Shown here: positions 27,199 through 39,057 of the stretch, one piece after another
Layout: every line of letters begins with the position of its first letter
How positions within the stretch are numbered: position 1 is the first letter of the stretch
Assembly: GCF_002699985.1 (NCBI RefSeq)
Contig: NZ_LKBT01000007.1
Coordinates: forward strand, 1-64,000
Length of the DNA: 64,000 nucleotides
Source of the DNA: Pseudomonas sp. ICMP 561
GTDB taxonomy: Bacteria > Pseudomonadota > Gammaproteobacteria > Pseudomonadales > Pseudomonadaceae
Direction: 5' to 3'
Program-made: the position numbers and the translations under genes
Notes under the pieces: generated by a model
Database searches by the model: none
The model's input: the letters and a program-made list of their open reading frames with translations, nothing else
Told to the model about the DNA's origin: nothing

Positions 27199-27732
27199 AT
27201 GTCACGCGTAGCTAAGAACCCCGTTAAGTTGCCAGCAGGCGTCGAAGTTAAACTCGTCGGCCAGCAGCTTTCGGTGAAGGGCGCCAAAGGCACTCTAGAT
27301 CTGAACATCCATTCGTCCGTTGAGATTGTTGAAGAAGCTGGTGAGCTGCGTTTCGCTGCTCGCAATGGCGATCAACAGACTCGCGCAATGGCCGGCACCA
27401 CTCGTGCACTGGTTAACAACATGGTCCAGGGCGTAAGCCAAGGCTTCGAGCGTAAGCTCCAGCTGGTCGGTGTTGGTTACAAAGCGCAAGCAAAAGGCAC
27501 AGTGCTGAACCTGGCTCTTGGCTTCTCGCACCCAGTGGATTACGACCTGCCGGAAGGCATCACCGCTGAGACTCCCAACCAGACCGATATCTTCATCCGA
27601 GGTATCGACAAGCAGTTGGTTGGTCAAGTGGCCGCTGAGATCCGCGACTTCCGCCGTCCTGAGCCGTACAAAGGCAAAGGTGTGCGTTACGCAGACGAAG
27701 TCGTCCGCCGTAAAGAAGCCAAGAAGAAGTAG
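27199..27732 (+). CDS. rplF: 50S ribosomal protein L6
   Basis: L6 lies near the factor-binding site. The 177-aa protein starts [19 protein letters not shown] and has the C-terminal family pattern [20 protein letters not shown]. It is 12 nt after rpsH with AAGGGGGGA upstream. Confidence 0.97.
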   Translation: MSRVAKNPVKLPAGVEVKLVGQQLSVKGAKGTLDLNIHSSVEIVEEAGELRFAARNGDQQTRAMAGTTRALVNNMVQGVSQGFERKLQLVGVGYKAQAKGTVLNLALGFSHPVDYDLPEGITAETPNQTDIFIRGIDKQLVGQVAAEIRDFRRPEPYKGKGVRYADEVVRRKEAKKK

Positions 27733-27742
27733 GGCATAGCAA

Positions 27743-28093
27743 ATGACCGTCAAAAAAGTTACCCGACTGCGTCGCGCTCGCAAAGCACGCCTGAAAATGC
27801 ACGAGCTAGAAGTCGTGCGTCTCTGCGTGCACCGCTCTTCGCAGCACATTTATGCCCAGGTCATTTCGGCCGACGGCAGCAAAGTCCTGGCGAGCGCCTC
27901 GACTTTGGACAAAGAACTGCGTGATGGTGCCACTGGCAACATCGACGCGGCCACTAAGGTTGGCCAGCTGGTTGCTGAGCGTGCGAAAGCCGCCGGCGTA
28001 TCACAAGTGGCTTTCGACCGTTCTGGCTTCAAGTACCACGGCCGCGTCAAGGCGCTGGCTGATGCTGCTCGTGAAGGCGGGCTGGAGTTCTAA
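27743..28093 (+). CDS. rplR: 50S ribosomal protein L18
   Basis: L18 delivers 5S rRNA to the 50S subunit together with L5. The 116-aa protein has [17 protein letters not shown] and the C-terminal [20 protein letters not shown]. It lies between rplF (10 nt) and rpsE (3 nt). Confidence 0.97.
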   Translation: MTVKKVTRLRRARKARLKMHELEVVRLCVHRSSQHIYAQVISADGSKVLASASTLDKELRDGATGNIDAATKVGQLVAERAKAAGVSQVAFDRSGFKYHGRVKALADAAREGGLEF

Positions 28094-28096
28094 GTT

Positions 28097-28597
28097 ATGT
28101 CAAATAACGACCAAAAACGCGACGAAGGCTACATTGAGAAGCTGGTTCAAGTTAACCGCGTTGCAAAGACTGTAAAAGGCGGCCGTATCTTCACTTTCAC
28201 CGCGTTGACCGTGGTTGGTGATGGTAAAGGGCGTGTTGGTTTTGGCCGTGGCAAGTCACGTGAAGTGCCTGCTGCGATCCAGAAGGCGATGGAAGCTGCT
28301 CGCCGCAACATGATCCAGGTTGATCTGAATGGCACTACTCTGCAGTACGCAATGAAGTCTGCCCATGGCGCTTCGAAGGTGTACATGCAGCCTGCCTCTG
28401 AAGGTACCGGTATCATCGCTGGCGGCGCTATGCGCGCAGTGTTGGAAGTTGCTGGTGTTCAGAACGTATTGGCCAAGTGCTACGGCTCGACTAACCCTGT
28501 AAACGTGGTTCACGCCACTTTCAAGGGTTTGAAAGCTATGCAATCTCCTGAGTCTATTGCTGCCAAGCGCGGCAAAAGTGTCAAGGAGATCTTCTGA
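28097..28597 (+). CDS. rpsE: 30S ribosomal protein S5
   Basis: S5 shapes the mRNA entry site and affects accuracy. The 166-aa protein has [20 protein letters not shown] with the spectinomycin-loop region (about 18-30) of sensitive type, and the conserved [20 protein letters not shown]. It begins 3 nt after rplR. Confidence 0.97.
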   Translation: MSNNDQKRDEGYIEKLVQVNRVAKTVKGGRIFTFTALTVVGDGKGRVGFGRGKSREVPAAIQKAMEAARRNMIQVDLNGTTLQYAMKSAHGASKVYMQPASEGTGIIAGGAMRAVLEVAGVQNVLAKCYGSTNPVNVVHATFKGLKAMQSPESIAAKRGKSVKEIF

Positions 28598-28599
28598 TC

Positions 28600-28776
28600 A
28601 TGGCTACCGTTAAAGTAACGCTGATCAAAAGCATGACCGGTCGCATTCCTAACCACAAACTGTGTGTTAAAGGTCTGGGTCTGCGTCGCATCGGTCACAC
28701 TGTAGAAGTGCTGGATACTCCTGAGAATCGCGGGATGATCAACAAGGCTTACTACATGCTGCGAGTCGAGGGTTAA
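28600..28776 (+). CDS. rpmD: 50S ribosomal protein L30
   Basis: A 58-aa protein beginning [20 protein letters not shown] and ending [12 protein letters not shown], the standard bacterial L30. AAGGAG lies upstream and overlaps the end of rpsE. It fits exactly between rpsE (2-nt gap) and rplO (3-nt gap), as in all gammaproteobacterial spc operons. Confidence 0.95.
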   Translation: MATVKVTLIKSMTGRIPNHKLCVKGLGLRRIGHTVEVLDTPENRGMINKAYYMLRVEG

Positions 28777-28779
28777 TCG

Positions 28780-29214
28780 ATGAAACTCAATGATCTGAGT
28801 CCAGCGCCGGGTTCCCGTCGCGAAAAGCATCGTCCGGGCCGTGGTATCGGTAGTGGTTTGGGTAAGACTGGTGGCCGTGGCCACAAAGGTCAAACCTCCC
28901 GCTCCGGTGGCACTATTGCTCCGGGCTTTGAAGGCGGCCAACAGCCGCTGCATCGTCGCCTGCCAAAATTCGGCTTCGTTTCCCTGAAGGCCATGGATCG
29001 CGCAGAAGTGCGTTTGTCCGAGCTGGCTAAAGTGGAAGGCGACGTTGTAACTGTGCAGTCCCTGAAGGATGCCAACGTGATCAACCAAAACGTACAGCGT
29101 GTGAAAATCATGCTGTCCGGCGAAGTTAATCGCGCTGTCACCATCAAAGGTATCGCAGCCACCAAAGGTGCGCGTGCGGCTATCGAAGCAGCTGGCGGCA
29201 AGTTCGAGGAATAA
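28780..29214 (+). CDS. rplO: 50S ribosomal protein L15
   Basis: L15 is a late 50S assembly protein. The 144-aa protein starts [20 protein letters not shown], followed by the Gly/Arg-rich tail region [20 protein letters not shown]. The stop codon directly abuts the secY start. Confidence 0.97.
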   Translation: MKLNDLSPAPGSRREKHRPGRGIGSGLGKTGGRGHKGQTSRSGGTIAPGFEGGQQPLHRRLPKFGFVSLKAMDRAEVRLSELAKVEGDVVTVQSLKDANVINQNVQRVKIMLSGEVNRAVTIKGIAATKGARAAIEAAGGKFEE

Positions 29215-30543
29215 ATGGCTAAGCAAGGTGCTCTCTCTGCGCTCGGCAAAGGCGGTATGTCTGAACTCTGGGCTCGTCTGCGTTTTCTGTTCCTGGCGAT
29301 TATCGTCTACCGAATAGGCGCACACATCCCGGTTCCAGGTATTAACCCGGAGCGACTCGCAGACCTGTTTCGACAGAATGAGGGGACCATTCTTAGCTTG
29401 TTCAACATGTTTTCCGGCGGTGCGCTGGAGCGGATGAGCATTTTTGCACTGGGGATCATGCCGTACATTTCGGCATCGATCATCATGCAATTAATGACAG
29501 CCGTCAGCCCACAGCTGGAGCAGTTGAAGAAGGAAGGGGAAGCTGGCCGTCGCAAGATCAGCCAGTACACCCGCTACGGCACCGTTGTCCTGGCCTTGGT
29601 TCAAGCTATCGGCATGTCCGTTGGCCTGGCCGGTCAGGGCGTCGCGTTCTCTGCAGACATAGGCTTCCACTTCGTTGCTGTCACCACCTTTGTGGCTGGT
29701 GCGATGTTCATGATGTGGCTAGGCGAGCAGATTACCGAGCGCGGTGTTGGTAACGGTATCTCGATGTTGATCTTCGCAGGTATCGTCGCCGGTCTTCCGA
29801 GAGCAATCGGGCAGTCTTTCGAGTCTGCTCGCATGGGTGACATCAATATCTTCGCCCTGGTTGCTATCGGTTTGCTGGCAGTAGCGATTATCGGTTTCGT
29901 GGTGTTCATTGAGCGTGGTCAGCGTCGTATTGCTGTTCACTACGCCAAGCGTCAGCAGGGCCGTAAGGTTTTTGCTGCGCAGACTAGCCACTTGCCGCTG
30001 AAAGTGAACATGGCTGGCGTTATTCCAGCTATTTTCGCGAGCAGCATTTTGCTGTTTCCGGCGTCGTTGGGTGCCTGGTTTGGTCAGTCTGAAGGTATGG
30101 GCTGGTTGCAGGACATCTCGCAGTCGATCGCTCCTGGTCAGCCGTTGAATATTCTGCTGTTTAGTGCAGGGATTATTTTCTTCTGCTTCTTCTATACGGC
30201 GTTGATGTTCAATCCGAAAGACGTAGCGGAAAACCTGAAGAAGTCCGGTGCCTTTATTCCGGGTATCCGTCCAGGTGAGCAGTCTGCGCGCTATATTGAT
30301 GGCGTTCTGACCCGCTTGACCATGTTCGGTGCTCTATATATGACGGCCGTCTGCTTGCTGCCCCAGTTCCTGGTGGTTGCAGCAAACGTACCGTTCTACC
30401 TTGGCGGGACCTCGTTGCTGATCGTGGTAGTGGTTGTGATGGACTTCATGTCCCAAGTACAATCGCACCTCGTTTCGCACCAGTACGAATCCCTGATGAA
30501 GAAAGCCAACCTGAAGGGCTACGGCAGCGGCATGTTGCGCTGA
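29215..30543 (+). CDS. secY: Preprotein translocase subunit SecY
   Basis: SecY is the pore of the SecYEG channel in the inner membrane. The 442-aa protein has about ten hydrophobic segments, the plug-region sequence after the first helix ([12 protein letters not shown]) and the conserved cytoplasmic loop with the SecA/ribosome-binding stretch ([20 protein letters not shown], about 240-260). It begins immediately after the rplO stop, so its translation depends on rplO. Confidence 0.98.
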
Positions 30544-30571
30544 TGTACCCATAAGGTTCGAGGAGCTGGTA

Positions 30572-30688
30572 ATGAAAGTTCGTGCATCGGTGAAAAAGCT
30601 GTGCCGCAACTGCAAGATTATTCGCCGCGAAGGTGTTGTTCGAGTAATTTGCAGCGCGGAACCACGTCACAAACAGCGCCAAGGCTGA
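30572..30688 (+). CDS. rpmJ: 50S ribosomal protein L36 (zinc-binding form)
   Basis: A 38-aa protein, [20 protein letters not shown] at the N-terminus, with the zinc ligands Cys11, Cys14, Cys27 and His33 all present, so this is the C+ form that releases or stores zinc. GAGGAGC lies 7 nt upstream. It ends the spc operon, followed by a hairpin at 30707. Confidence 0.95.
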
Positions 30689-30706
30689 GTGTGATCTGTG
30701 CTTAAG

Positions 30707-30730
30707 CCCAGCAGCTAGTGCGCTGCTGGG
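30707..30730 (+). terminator. Hairpin after rpmJ (end of spc operon)
   Basis: CCCAGCAGC (30707-30715) pairs perfectly with GCTGCTGGG (30722-30730), loop TAGTGC, then TTGATTATTTGTTATT. The T-tract is interrupted, so termination may be partial. The -35 box of the alpha operon promoter begins at the next base. Confidence 0.65.
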
Positions 30731-30759
30731 TTGATTATTTGTTATTACAGCGATATTAT
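30731..30759 (+). promoter_or_regulatory. Promoter of the alpha operon (rpsM-rplQ)
   Basis: TTGATT (4 of 6) at 30731-30736 and TATTAT (5 of 6) at 30754-30759, spacing 17 bp. The -35 follows the rpmJ hairpin without a gap, the same layout as at rpsN-rpsH. Predicted start near 30766 gives a leader of about 53 nt that may hold an S4 target, as in enterobacteria. Confidence 0.65.
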
Positions 30760-30818
30760 CTCGCGCCCTATTTCTTGGCTTCCGGGGCGTAGGTAGCTGT
30801 CAATTGGAGTCCCACTGA

Positions 30819-31175
30819 ATGGCCCGTATTGCAGGCGTTAACATTCCAGATAACAAGCATACTGTTATCTCGCTGACCTACATCTATGGTGTTGGTCGCA
30901 CCACTGCACACAAGATCTGTGCAACCACTGGGGTTAACCCAGCGGCAAAGATCAAAGATCTGAGCGACGAGCAGATTGAACTACTGCGTGGCGAAGTGGC
31001 GAAGTTCACCACTGAAGGTGACCTGCGTCGCGAAATCAACATGAAAATCAAGCGCTTGATGGACTTGGGCTGCTACCGCGGTCTGCGCCATCGTCGTGGT
31101 CTTCCAGTACGCGGTCAGCGTACCAAGACTAACGCGCGTACTCGCAAAGGTCCGCGTAAGCCGATCCGCAAGTAA
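30819..31175 (+). CDS. rpsM: 30S ribosomal protein S13
   Basis: S13 contacts P-site tRNA and the 50S subunit. The 118-aa protein starts [20 protein letters not shown], has the helix-hairpin-helix [13 protein letters not shown] and the basic tail [24 protein letters not shown] lies 9 nt upstream. First gene of the alpha operon. Confidence 0.98.
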   Translation: MARIAGVNIPDNKHTVISLTYIYGVGRTTAHKICATTGVNPAAKIKDLSDEQIELLRGEVAKFTTEGDLRREINMKIKRLMDLGCYRGLRHRRGLPVRGQRTKTNARTRKGPRKPIRK

Positions 31176-31205
31176 TCGCATTAGCGCAACGACAGGAATT
31201 TAGTC

Positions 31206-31595
31206 ATGGCAAAACCTGCTGCTCGTCCTCGTAAAAAAGTTAAAAAGACGGTGGTTGATGGCATCGCCCACATCCACGCTTCTTTTAACAACACAATCGT
31301 CACCATCACCGATCGTCAAGGTAACGCGCTGTCCTGGGCTACCTCCGGCGGTTCGGGTTTCCGCGGTTCTCGCAAGTCCACGCCGTTCGCTGCTCAAGTA
31401 GCTGCTGAACGTGCTGGTCAAGCTGCGCTGGAATATGGTCTGAAGAACCTCGACGTTAACGTCAAAGGTCCAGGTCCAGGTCGTGAGTCTGCTGTCCGTG
31501 CATTGAACGGCTGTGGCTATAAGATCGCCAGCATCACCGACGTGACGCCAATCCCGCACAACGGGTGCCGTCCGCCGAAGAAGCGCCGCGTGTAA
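31206..31595 (+). CDS. rpsK: 30S ribosomal protein S11
   Basis: S11 lies on the 30S platform near the Shine-Dalgarno helix. The 129-aa protein has the conserved [20 protein letters not shown] and the C-terminal [16 protein letters not shown]. It is preceded by ACAGGAAT and lies 30 nt after rpsM. Confidence 0.98.
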   Translation: MAKPAARPRKKVKKTVVDGIAHIHASFNNTIVTITDRQGNALSWATSGGSGFRGSRKSTPFAAQVAAERAGQAALEYGLKNLDVNVKGPGPGRESAVRALNGCGYKIASITDVTPIPHNGCRPPKKRRV

Positions 31596-31613
31596 TCCAG
31601 GAGACTGTAGAAA

Positions 31614-32234
31614 ATGGCTCGTTACATTGGTCCAAAATGCAAGCTTGCTCGTCGTGAAGGCACCGATCTCTTTCTGAAGAGCGGCGTTCGCGCGATCGAA
31701 TCCAAGTGCAACATCGAAGCAGCTCCAGGTATCCACGGCCAGCGCCGTGGCCGTCAGTCCGACTACGGCACCCAGCTGCGTGAGAAACAAAAAGTTCGTC
31801 GTATCTATGGCGTACTCGAGCGTCAATTCAGCGGTTACTACAAAGAAGCTGCCGGCAAGAAAGGCGCTACTGGTGAGAACCTGCTGCAACTGCTCGAATG
31901 CCGTCTGGATAACGTTGTATACCGTATGGGCTTCGGCTCGACTCGTGCTGAATCCCGTCAATTGGTTTCGCACAAGTCGATCAGCGTGAACGGCAAAACC
32001 GTAAACGTTCCGTCGTATCAGGTTCGTGCCGGTGACGTGGTTGCTATCCGCGAGAAAGCCAAGAACCAACTGCGCATCGTCCAGGCTCTCGATCTGTGTG
32101 CCCAACGTGGCCGCGTAGAATGGGTAGAAGTAGACACTGAGAAGAAATCGGGCGTTTTCAAGAACGTTCCAGCTCGCAGTGATCTGTCCGCCGACATCAA
32201 CGAAAGCCTGATTGTCGAGCTCTACTCCAAGTAA
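31614..32234 (+). CDS. rpsD: 30S ribosomal protein S4
   Basis: S4 starts assembly of the 30S body and represses the alpha operon in E. coli. The 206-aa protein has an N-terminal domain with Cys9 and Cys32 only, so no full zinc site, and the S4 RNA-binding domain ([20 protein letters not shown], about 95-114). CCAGGAG lies upstream. It is 18 nt after rpsK. Confidence 0.98.
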   Translation: MARYIGPKCKLARREGTDLFLKSGVRAIESKCNIEAAPGIHGQRRGRQSDYGTQLREKQKVRRIYGVLERQFSGYYKEAAGKKGATGENLLQLLECRLDNVVYRMGFGSTRAESRQLVSHKSISVNGKTVNVPSYQVRAGDVVAIREKAKNQLRIVQALDLCAQRGRVEWVEVDTEKKSGVFKNVPARSDLSADINESLIVELYSK

Positions 32235-32256
32235 GGGCTAGAAAATAGGTGCATCC

Positions 32257-33258
32257 ATGCAGATTTCGGTAAATGAGTTCCTGACACCCCGCCACATTGA
32301 TGTGCAGGTTGTCAGTCCAACCCGCGCCAAGATTACTCTCGAGCCTCTCGAGCGTGGTTTTGGCCATACCCTGGGCAACGCGCTGCGCCGCATCCTGTTG
32401 TCCTCCATGCCCGGCTGTGCAGTAGTCGAGGCCGAGATTGACGGTGTACTCCATGAGTACAGCGCCATCGAAGGTGTACAGGAAGATGTAATTGAAATCC
32501 TGTTGAACCTTAAAGGTCTGGCTATCAAGCTGCACGGTCGAGACGAAGTTACGCTGACCTTGTCGAAGAAGGGTTCGGGGGTGGTTACCGCTGCCGATAT
32601 TCAGCTGGATCATGATGTCGAGATCGTTAACCCCGATCACGTAATCGCTAACCTGGCGTCTAACGGCGCCCTGAACATGAAGCTCACCGTAGCTCGTGGT
32701 CGTGGTTATGAACCGGCAGACTCGCGTCAGAGCGATGAAGATGAAAGCCGCAGCATTGGTCGCTTGCAGCTTGACTCTTCGTTCAGCCCGGTTCGCCGTA
32801 TCGCATACGTGGTGGAAAACGCCCGTGTCGAGCAGCGTACTAACCTGGACAAGCTGGTTATTGATCTGGAAACCAACGGTACTCTGGATCCTGAAGAGGC
32901 TATCCGCCGCGCTGCAACCATTCTGCAACAGCAGTTGGCTGCGTTCGTCGACCTCAAAGGTGACAGTGAGCCAGTGGTAATCGAACAGGAAGACGAGATC
33001 GATCCGATCCTGCTCCGTCCGGTTGACGATTTGGAATTGACTGTACGTTCGGCCAACTGCCTCAAGGCGGAGAACATTTACTACATCGGCGACCTGATTC
33101 AGCGCACCGAAGTAGAACTGTTGAAGACTCCAAACCTTGGCAAGAAATCCTTGACTGAGATCAAGGACGTCCTGGCCTCCCGTGGTCTGTCCCTCGGCAT
33201 GCGCCTCGACAACTGGCCGCCGGCAAGTCTTAAGAAGGACGACAAGGCGACTGCCTGA
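32257..33258 (+). CDS. rpoA: DNA-directed RNA polymerase subunit alpha
   Basis: RpoA dimers start polymerase assembly, and the C-terminal domain binds UP elements and activators. The 333-aa protein has the N-terminal domain (about 1-230, with [20 protein letters not shown]) and the C-terminal domain (about 250-325, with the DNA-contacting [19 protein letters not shown]). It lies 22 nt after rpsD. Confidence 0.98.
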   Translation: MQISVNEFLTPRHIDVQVVSPTRAKITLEPLERGFGHTLGNALRRILLSSMPGCAVVEAEIDGVLHEYSAIEGVQEDVIEILLNLKGLAIKLHGRDEVTLTLSKKGSGVVTAADIQLDHDVEIVNPDHVIANLASNGALNMKLTVARGRGYEPADSRQSDEDESRSIGRLQLDSSFSPVRRIAYVVENARVEQRTNLDKLVIDLETNGTLDPEEAIRRAATILQQQLAAFVDLKGDSEPVVIEQEDEIDPILLRPVDDLELTVRSANCLKAENIYYIGDLIQRTEVELLKTPNLGKKSLTEIKDVLASRGLSLGMRLDNWPPASLKKDDKATA

Positions 33259-33300
33259 TCGTCGTAATCACCGAACGTTGTGTTTGGTAAGGAATGAACC

Positions 33301-33687
33301 ATGCGTCATCGTAAAAGTGGTCGTCACCTGAGCCGGACTAGCTCCCACCGTAAGGCCATGTTTCAAAACATGGCGGTGTCGCTGTTCGAGCACGAGCTGA
33401 TCAAAACTACATTGCCGAAAGCTAAAGAACTGCGTCGCGTTGCTGAGCCGCTGATCACTTTGGCTAAAACAGACAGTCTGGCTAACCGCCGTCTGGCTTT
33501 CGACCGTACTCGTTCGAAAGCAATCGTTGGTAAGCTGTTCAACGATCTGGGCAAGCGTTATGCAACCCGCGAGGGTGGCTATCTGCGCATCCTGAAGTGC
33601 GGTTTCCGCACTGGCGACAACGCGCCAATGGCGTATGTCGAGCTGGTTGATCGTCCTGCTGGCGGCGAAGCTGTATCCGCTGAGTAA
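33301..33687 (+). CDS. rplQ: 50S ribosomal protein L17
   Basis: L17 lies near the exit tunnel. The 128-aa protein starts [20 protein letters not shown] and contains FKNMAV-type and [20 protein letters not shown] segments. AAGGAAT lies upstream. It ends the 30-kb run of ribosomal and RNA polymerase genes and is followed by a strong terminator. Confidence 0.97.
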   Translation: MRHRKSGRHLSRTSSHRKAMFQNMAVSLFEHELIKTTLPKAKELRRVAEPLITLAKTDSLANRRLAFDRTRSKAIVGKLFNDLGKRYATREGGYLRILKCGFRTGDNAPMAYVELVDRPAGGEAVSAE

Positions 33688-33707
33688 GACGTCAGTCTGA
33701 AACGAAG

Positions 33708-33733
33708 AACCGGGCCTAGTGCCCGGTTTTTTG
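33708..33733 (+). terminator. Terminator of the alpha operon
   Basis: AACCGGGC pairs with GCCCGGTT around CTAGT, followed by six T in total and GTTTT. It lies 20 nt after rplQ. Confidence 0.9.
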
Positions 33734-33756
33734 TTTTCAGGATTCGGTGATTTCGT

Positions 33757-33822
33757 ATTGTCTGTGACTATCGAAGACTAAGATTTAATAAATTTCGCTG
33801 TGTAACAGAAGTGGACAATAAT
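33757..33822 (+). promoter_or_regulatory. Candidate OxyR site and katA promoter
   Basis: ATTG-N7-CTAT-N7-TAAG-N7-AAAT at 33757-33793 keeps the four-block, 7-bp-spaced form of OxyR sites (ATAG/CTAT blocks) with 11 of 16 block positions matching. It abuts a weak -35 (TTCGCT, 33794-33799) and a good -10 (AATAAT, 33817-33822) at 17 bp, the position expected for OxyR activation. The outer blocks are poor matches, so this is tentative. Confidence 0.4.
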
Positions 33823-33868
33823 CCCTGCCATGCCGATTAGCCGGTCGTTTATGCCAGAGGAATTATTA

Positions 33869-35317
33869 ATGAGCCAGCCCAAGACTCTCACCACCGCCAG
33901 CGGCGCACCTGTAGCAGATAACCAGAATTCCCGTTCCGCTGGTCCTCGTGGCCCGTTACTGCTTGATGATTTTCATCTGATTGAGAAGCTTGCCCACTTC
34001 AATCGTGAAAACATCCCTGAGCGTCGTGTGCACGCGAAAGGTTCTGGCGCTCACGGCACCTTTACTCTCACCCGCGATATCACCCAATACACCAGTGCTA
34101 ATCTGTTCAATACCGTGGGTAAACAGACCCCGATTTTTCTGCGCTTCTCTACTGTCGGTGGTGAACGTGGTTCTGCTGACACTGAGCGCGATCCTCGTGG
34201 TTTCGCACTGAAGTTCTACACAGAAGAAGGCAACTGGGACATCGTTGGCAACAACACACCGGTTTTCTTTATCCGTGACCCGCTGAAATTCCCGGACTTT
34301 ATCCACACGCAAAAACGCCAGCCGCAGACCAACCTGAAGAATGCGCAAATGATGTGGGACTTCTGGTCTCATTCCCCTGAGGCGCTGCACCAGGTCACCA
34401 TCCTGTTTTCAGATCGCGGTATCCCGGATGGTTATCGCCACATGCACGGCTTCGGTAGCCACACTTACAGCCTGATCAGCGCTGCTGGTGAGCGTCACTG
34501 GGTTAAATGGCACTACAAGACCCAGCAAGGCATCAAGAACCTTACGCCGGCCGATGCTGCGCGCATTGCGGGAACGGATCCTGATTACGCTCAACGGGAC
34601 TTGTTCACCGCCATTGAACAAGGCGACTTCCCGAAGTGGACCGTCTGCATTCAATTGATGACCGAAGCTCAAGCGGCAGCCCATCACGAGAATCCTTTCG
34701 ACGTGACCAAAACCTGGTCGCAGAAAGAGTACCCGCTGATCGAAGTCGGTGAGATCGAGCTCAATCGCAACCCGCTTAACTATTTTGCTGAAGTTGAACA
34801 AGCGGCATTTGGTCCAAGCAACATGGTTCCGGGTGTAGGCCTGTCTCCGGATCGCATGCTGCAAGGGCGCGTTTTCGCATACGCCGATGCGCACCGCTAC
34901 CGGGTGGGCACCAATCACCAGCACTTGCCAATCAACGCACCCCGGAATCCGGTTCATAGCTACCAGCGTGATGGTGCGATGGCTTTCGGTACTAACGGTG
35001 GTTCAGGGCCAAACTACGAGCCTAACAGCTACTCAGATGCACCGAAGCAGGCTCCGCATTATGCTGAGCCATCGCTGGCCCTTAGCGGCGCAGCTGATCG
35101 TTATGATCATCGTGAAGATGGCGATTACTACAGCCAGGCGGGCAAGTTGTTCAACCTGATGAGTGCCGACCAGAAAGCACTGTTGATCAACAATATTGCA
35201 GGCACGATGGCCGATGTTTCTAGCGATGTCGTGCAGCGTCAGTTGCAGCATTTCTACAAAGCCGATGCTGCTTACGGCGAGGGTATTGCGAAAGCGTTGG
35301 GCGTATCGCTGATGTAA
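33869..35317 (+). CDS. katA: Monofunctional heme catalase KatA
   Basis: The enzyme splits hydrogen peroxide to water and oxygen. The 482-aa size is that of small-subunit catalases. Visible features are the distal His55 in [12 protein letters not shown], the distal Asn in [12 protein letters not shown] (about 123-134) and the heme-ligand Tyr in the [12 protein letters not shown] segment. No signal peptide is seen, so it is cytoplasmic. ATG 33869 with AGAGGAA upstream is chosen; an in-frame ATG at 33830 has no binding site. Neighbours are rplQ and a ferritin-like gene, as in P. aeruginosa, which links peroxide removal with iron storage. Confidence 0.95.
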   Translation: MSQPKTLTTASGAPVADNQNSRSAGPRGPLLLDDFHLIEKLAHFNRENIPERRVHAKGSGAHGTFTLTRDITQYTSANLFNTVGKQTPIFLRFSTVGGERGSADTERDPRGFALKFYTEEGNWDIVGNNTPVFFIRDPLKFPDFIHTQKRQPQTNLKNAQMMWDFWSHSPEALHQVTILFSDRGIPDGYRHMHGFGSHTYSLISAAGERHWVKWHYKTQQGIKNLTPADAARIAGTDPDYAQRDLFTAIEQGDFPKWTVCIQLMTEAQAAAHHENPFDVTKTWSQKEYPLIEVGEIELNRNPLNYFAEVEQAAFGPSNMVPGVGLSPDRMLQGRVFAYADAHRYRVGTNHQHLPINAPRNPVHSYQRDGAMAFGTNGGSGPNYEPNSYSDAPKQAPHYAEPSLALSGAADRYDHREDGDYYSQAGKLFNLMSADQKALLINNIAGTMADVSSDVVQRQLQHFYKADAAYGEGIAKALGVSLM

Positions 35318-35334
35318 GTCTAAGTGATAAACGG

Positions 35335-35360
35335 AACCGCCCTCATTTGGGCGGTTTTTC
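35335..35360 (+). terminator. Terminator after katA
   Basis: AACCGCCC (35335-35342) pairs with GGGCGGTT (35349-35356), loop TCATTT, then TTTC. It separates katA from the ferritin gene. Confidence 0.85.
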
Positions 35361-35471
35361 GTATCTGATCACCGATTTTTCGCTGCTTTTTGTCGATTTT
35401 TATCACTTTGGACAGTGACCTTCGCAAGCGGTTGGTTCAGACTATGCACTTTCAGGCAGGAGACGTGGGCG

Positions 35472-35936
35472 ATGCTAGGCCACCCGGAAGTAATCGATTA
35501 TCTCAATACGCTGCTGGTGGGCGAATTGGCAGCGCGTGACCAATATTTCGTTCATTCGCGTATGTACGAAGACTGGGGCTTCACCAAGCTCTACGAACGT
35601 ATCAATCACGAGATGGAAGAAGAGGCACAGCACGCCGATGCTCTGATGCGTCGTATCTTGATGCTCGAAGGCACTCCGCGCATGCGTCCGGACGATCTAG
35701 ATGTCGGTACTACGGTCCCAGAGATGTTTGCTGCTGATCTGCGTCTTGAGTACAAGGTCCGTGCTGCGCTGTGCAAGGGCATTGAGCTCTGCGAGCTGCA
35801 CAAGGATTATGTAACGCGTGAAATCCTCCGTGTTCAGTTGAACGATACCGAAGAAGATCACACCTACTGGCTCGAAAAGCAGTTGGGTCTGATCAAGACC
35901 ATCGGCCTGGAAAACTACCTGCAGTCGCAATTCTGA
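35472..35936 (+). CDS. ftnA: Bacterioferritin-like ferritin without the heme methionine (FtnA type)
   Basis: A 154-aa four-helix-bundle iron-storage protein forming 24-mer cages. Ferroxidase residues Glu18, Glu51, His54, Glu93, Glu127 and His130 are present. The heme-binding Met52 of true bacterioferritins is Ala here ([11 protein letters not shown]), which matches the P. aeruginosa gene once called bfrA and later reclassified as FtnA (PA4235, from memory). ATG 35472 is chosen from the family start [10 protein letters not shown], with GGAGAC upstream. Many annotations would call this bfr. It is convergent with uvrA. Confidence 0.9.
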   Translation: MLGHPEVIDYLNTLLVGELAARDQYFVHSRMYEDWGFTKLYERINHEMEEEAQHADALMRRILMLEGTPRMRPDDLDVGTTVPEMFAADLRLEYKVRAALCKGIELCELHKDYVTREILRVQLNDTEEDHTYWLEKQLGLIKTIGLENYLQSQF

Positions 35937-35973
35937 TTCGTAGGCAAGTCAAGCCGTATAAACAAGCCGCATA

Positions 35974-36010
35974 AAAAAGCCCCTGCACTTTTACGTGACA
36001 GGGGCTTTTT
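35974..36010. terminator. Bidirectional terminator between ftnA and uvrA
   Basis: AAAAAGCCCCTG pairs with CAGGGGCTTTTT around a 13-nt loop. A-run on the left and T-run on the right let it serve both converging genes. Confidence 0.9.
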
Positions 36011-36031
36011 GATTCTAGCGGCCTGACAATG

Positions 36032-38866
<2,835 letters not shown>

Positions 38867-39057
38867 AATGGCCTCGCACGGCGGGCGTCGAAAACGTAGG
38901 AGTATACGGAAAAAACACTGGATGGATGCACACTATATGAATAGCTGTCTTAGCCGTAAATGAAGACTGTGTCATCTAGGCGTGTCATAGCGTCGCGATA
39001 TACCCCGTCAATCGATGGGACTGGTAGAATCGCCGCCGGTTCACACGAGGTTTTTCC

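Noticed and set aside
38867..39057. LexA (SOS) box between uvrA and the MFS gene.
   Set aside because: The best candidate, CTG-N10-CAC near 38919, lacks the second half-site and the AT-rich core. uvrA may still be SOS-controlled, but the sequence does not show it.
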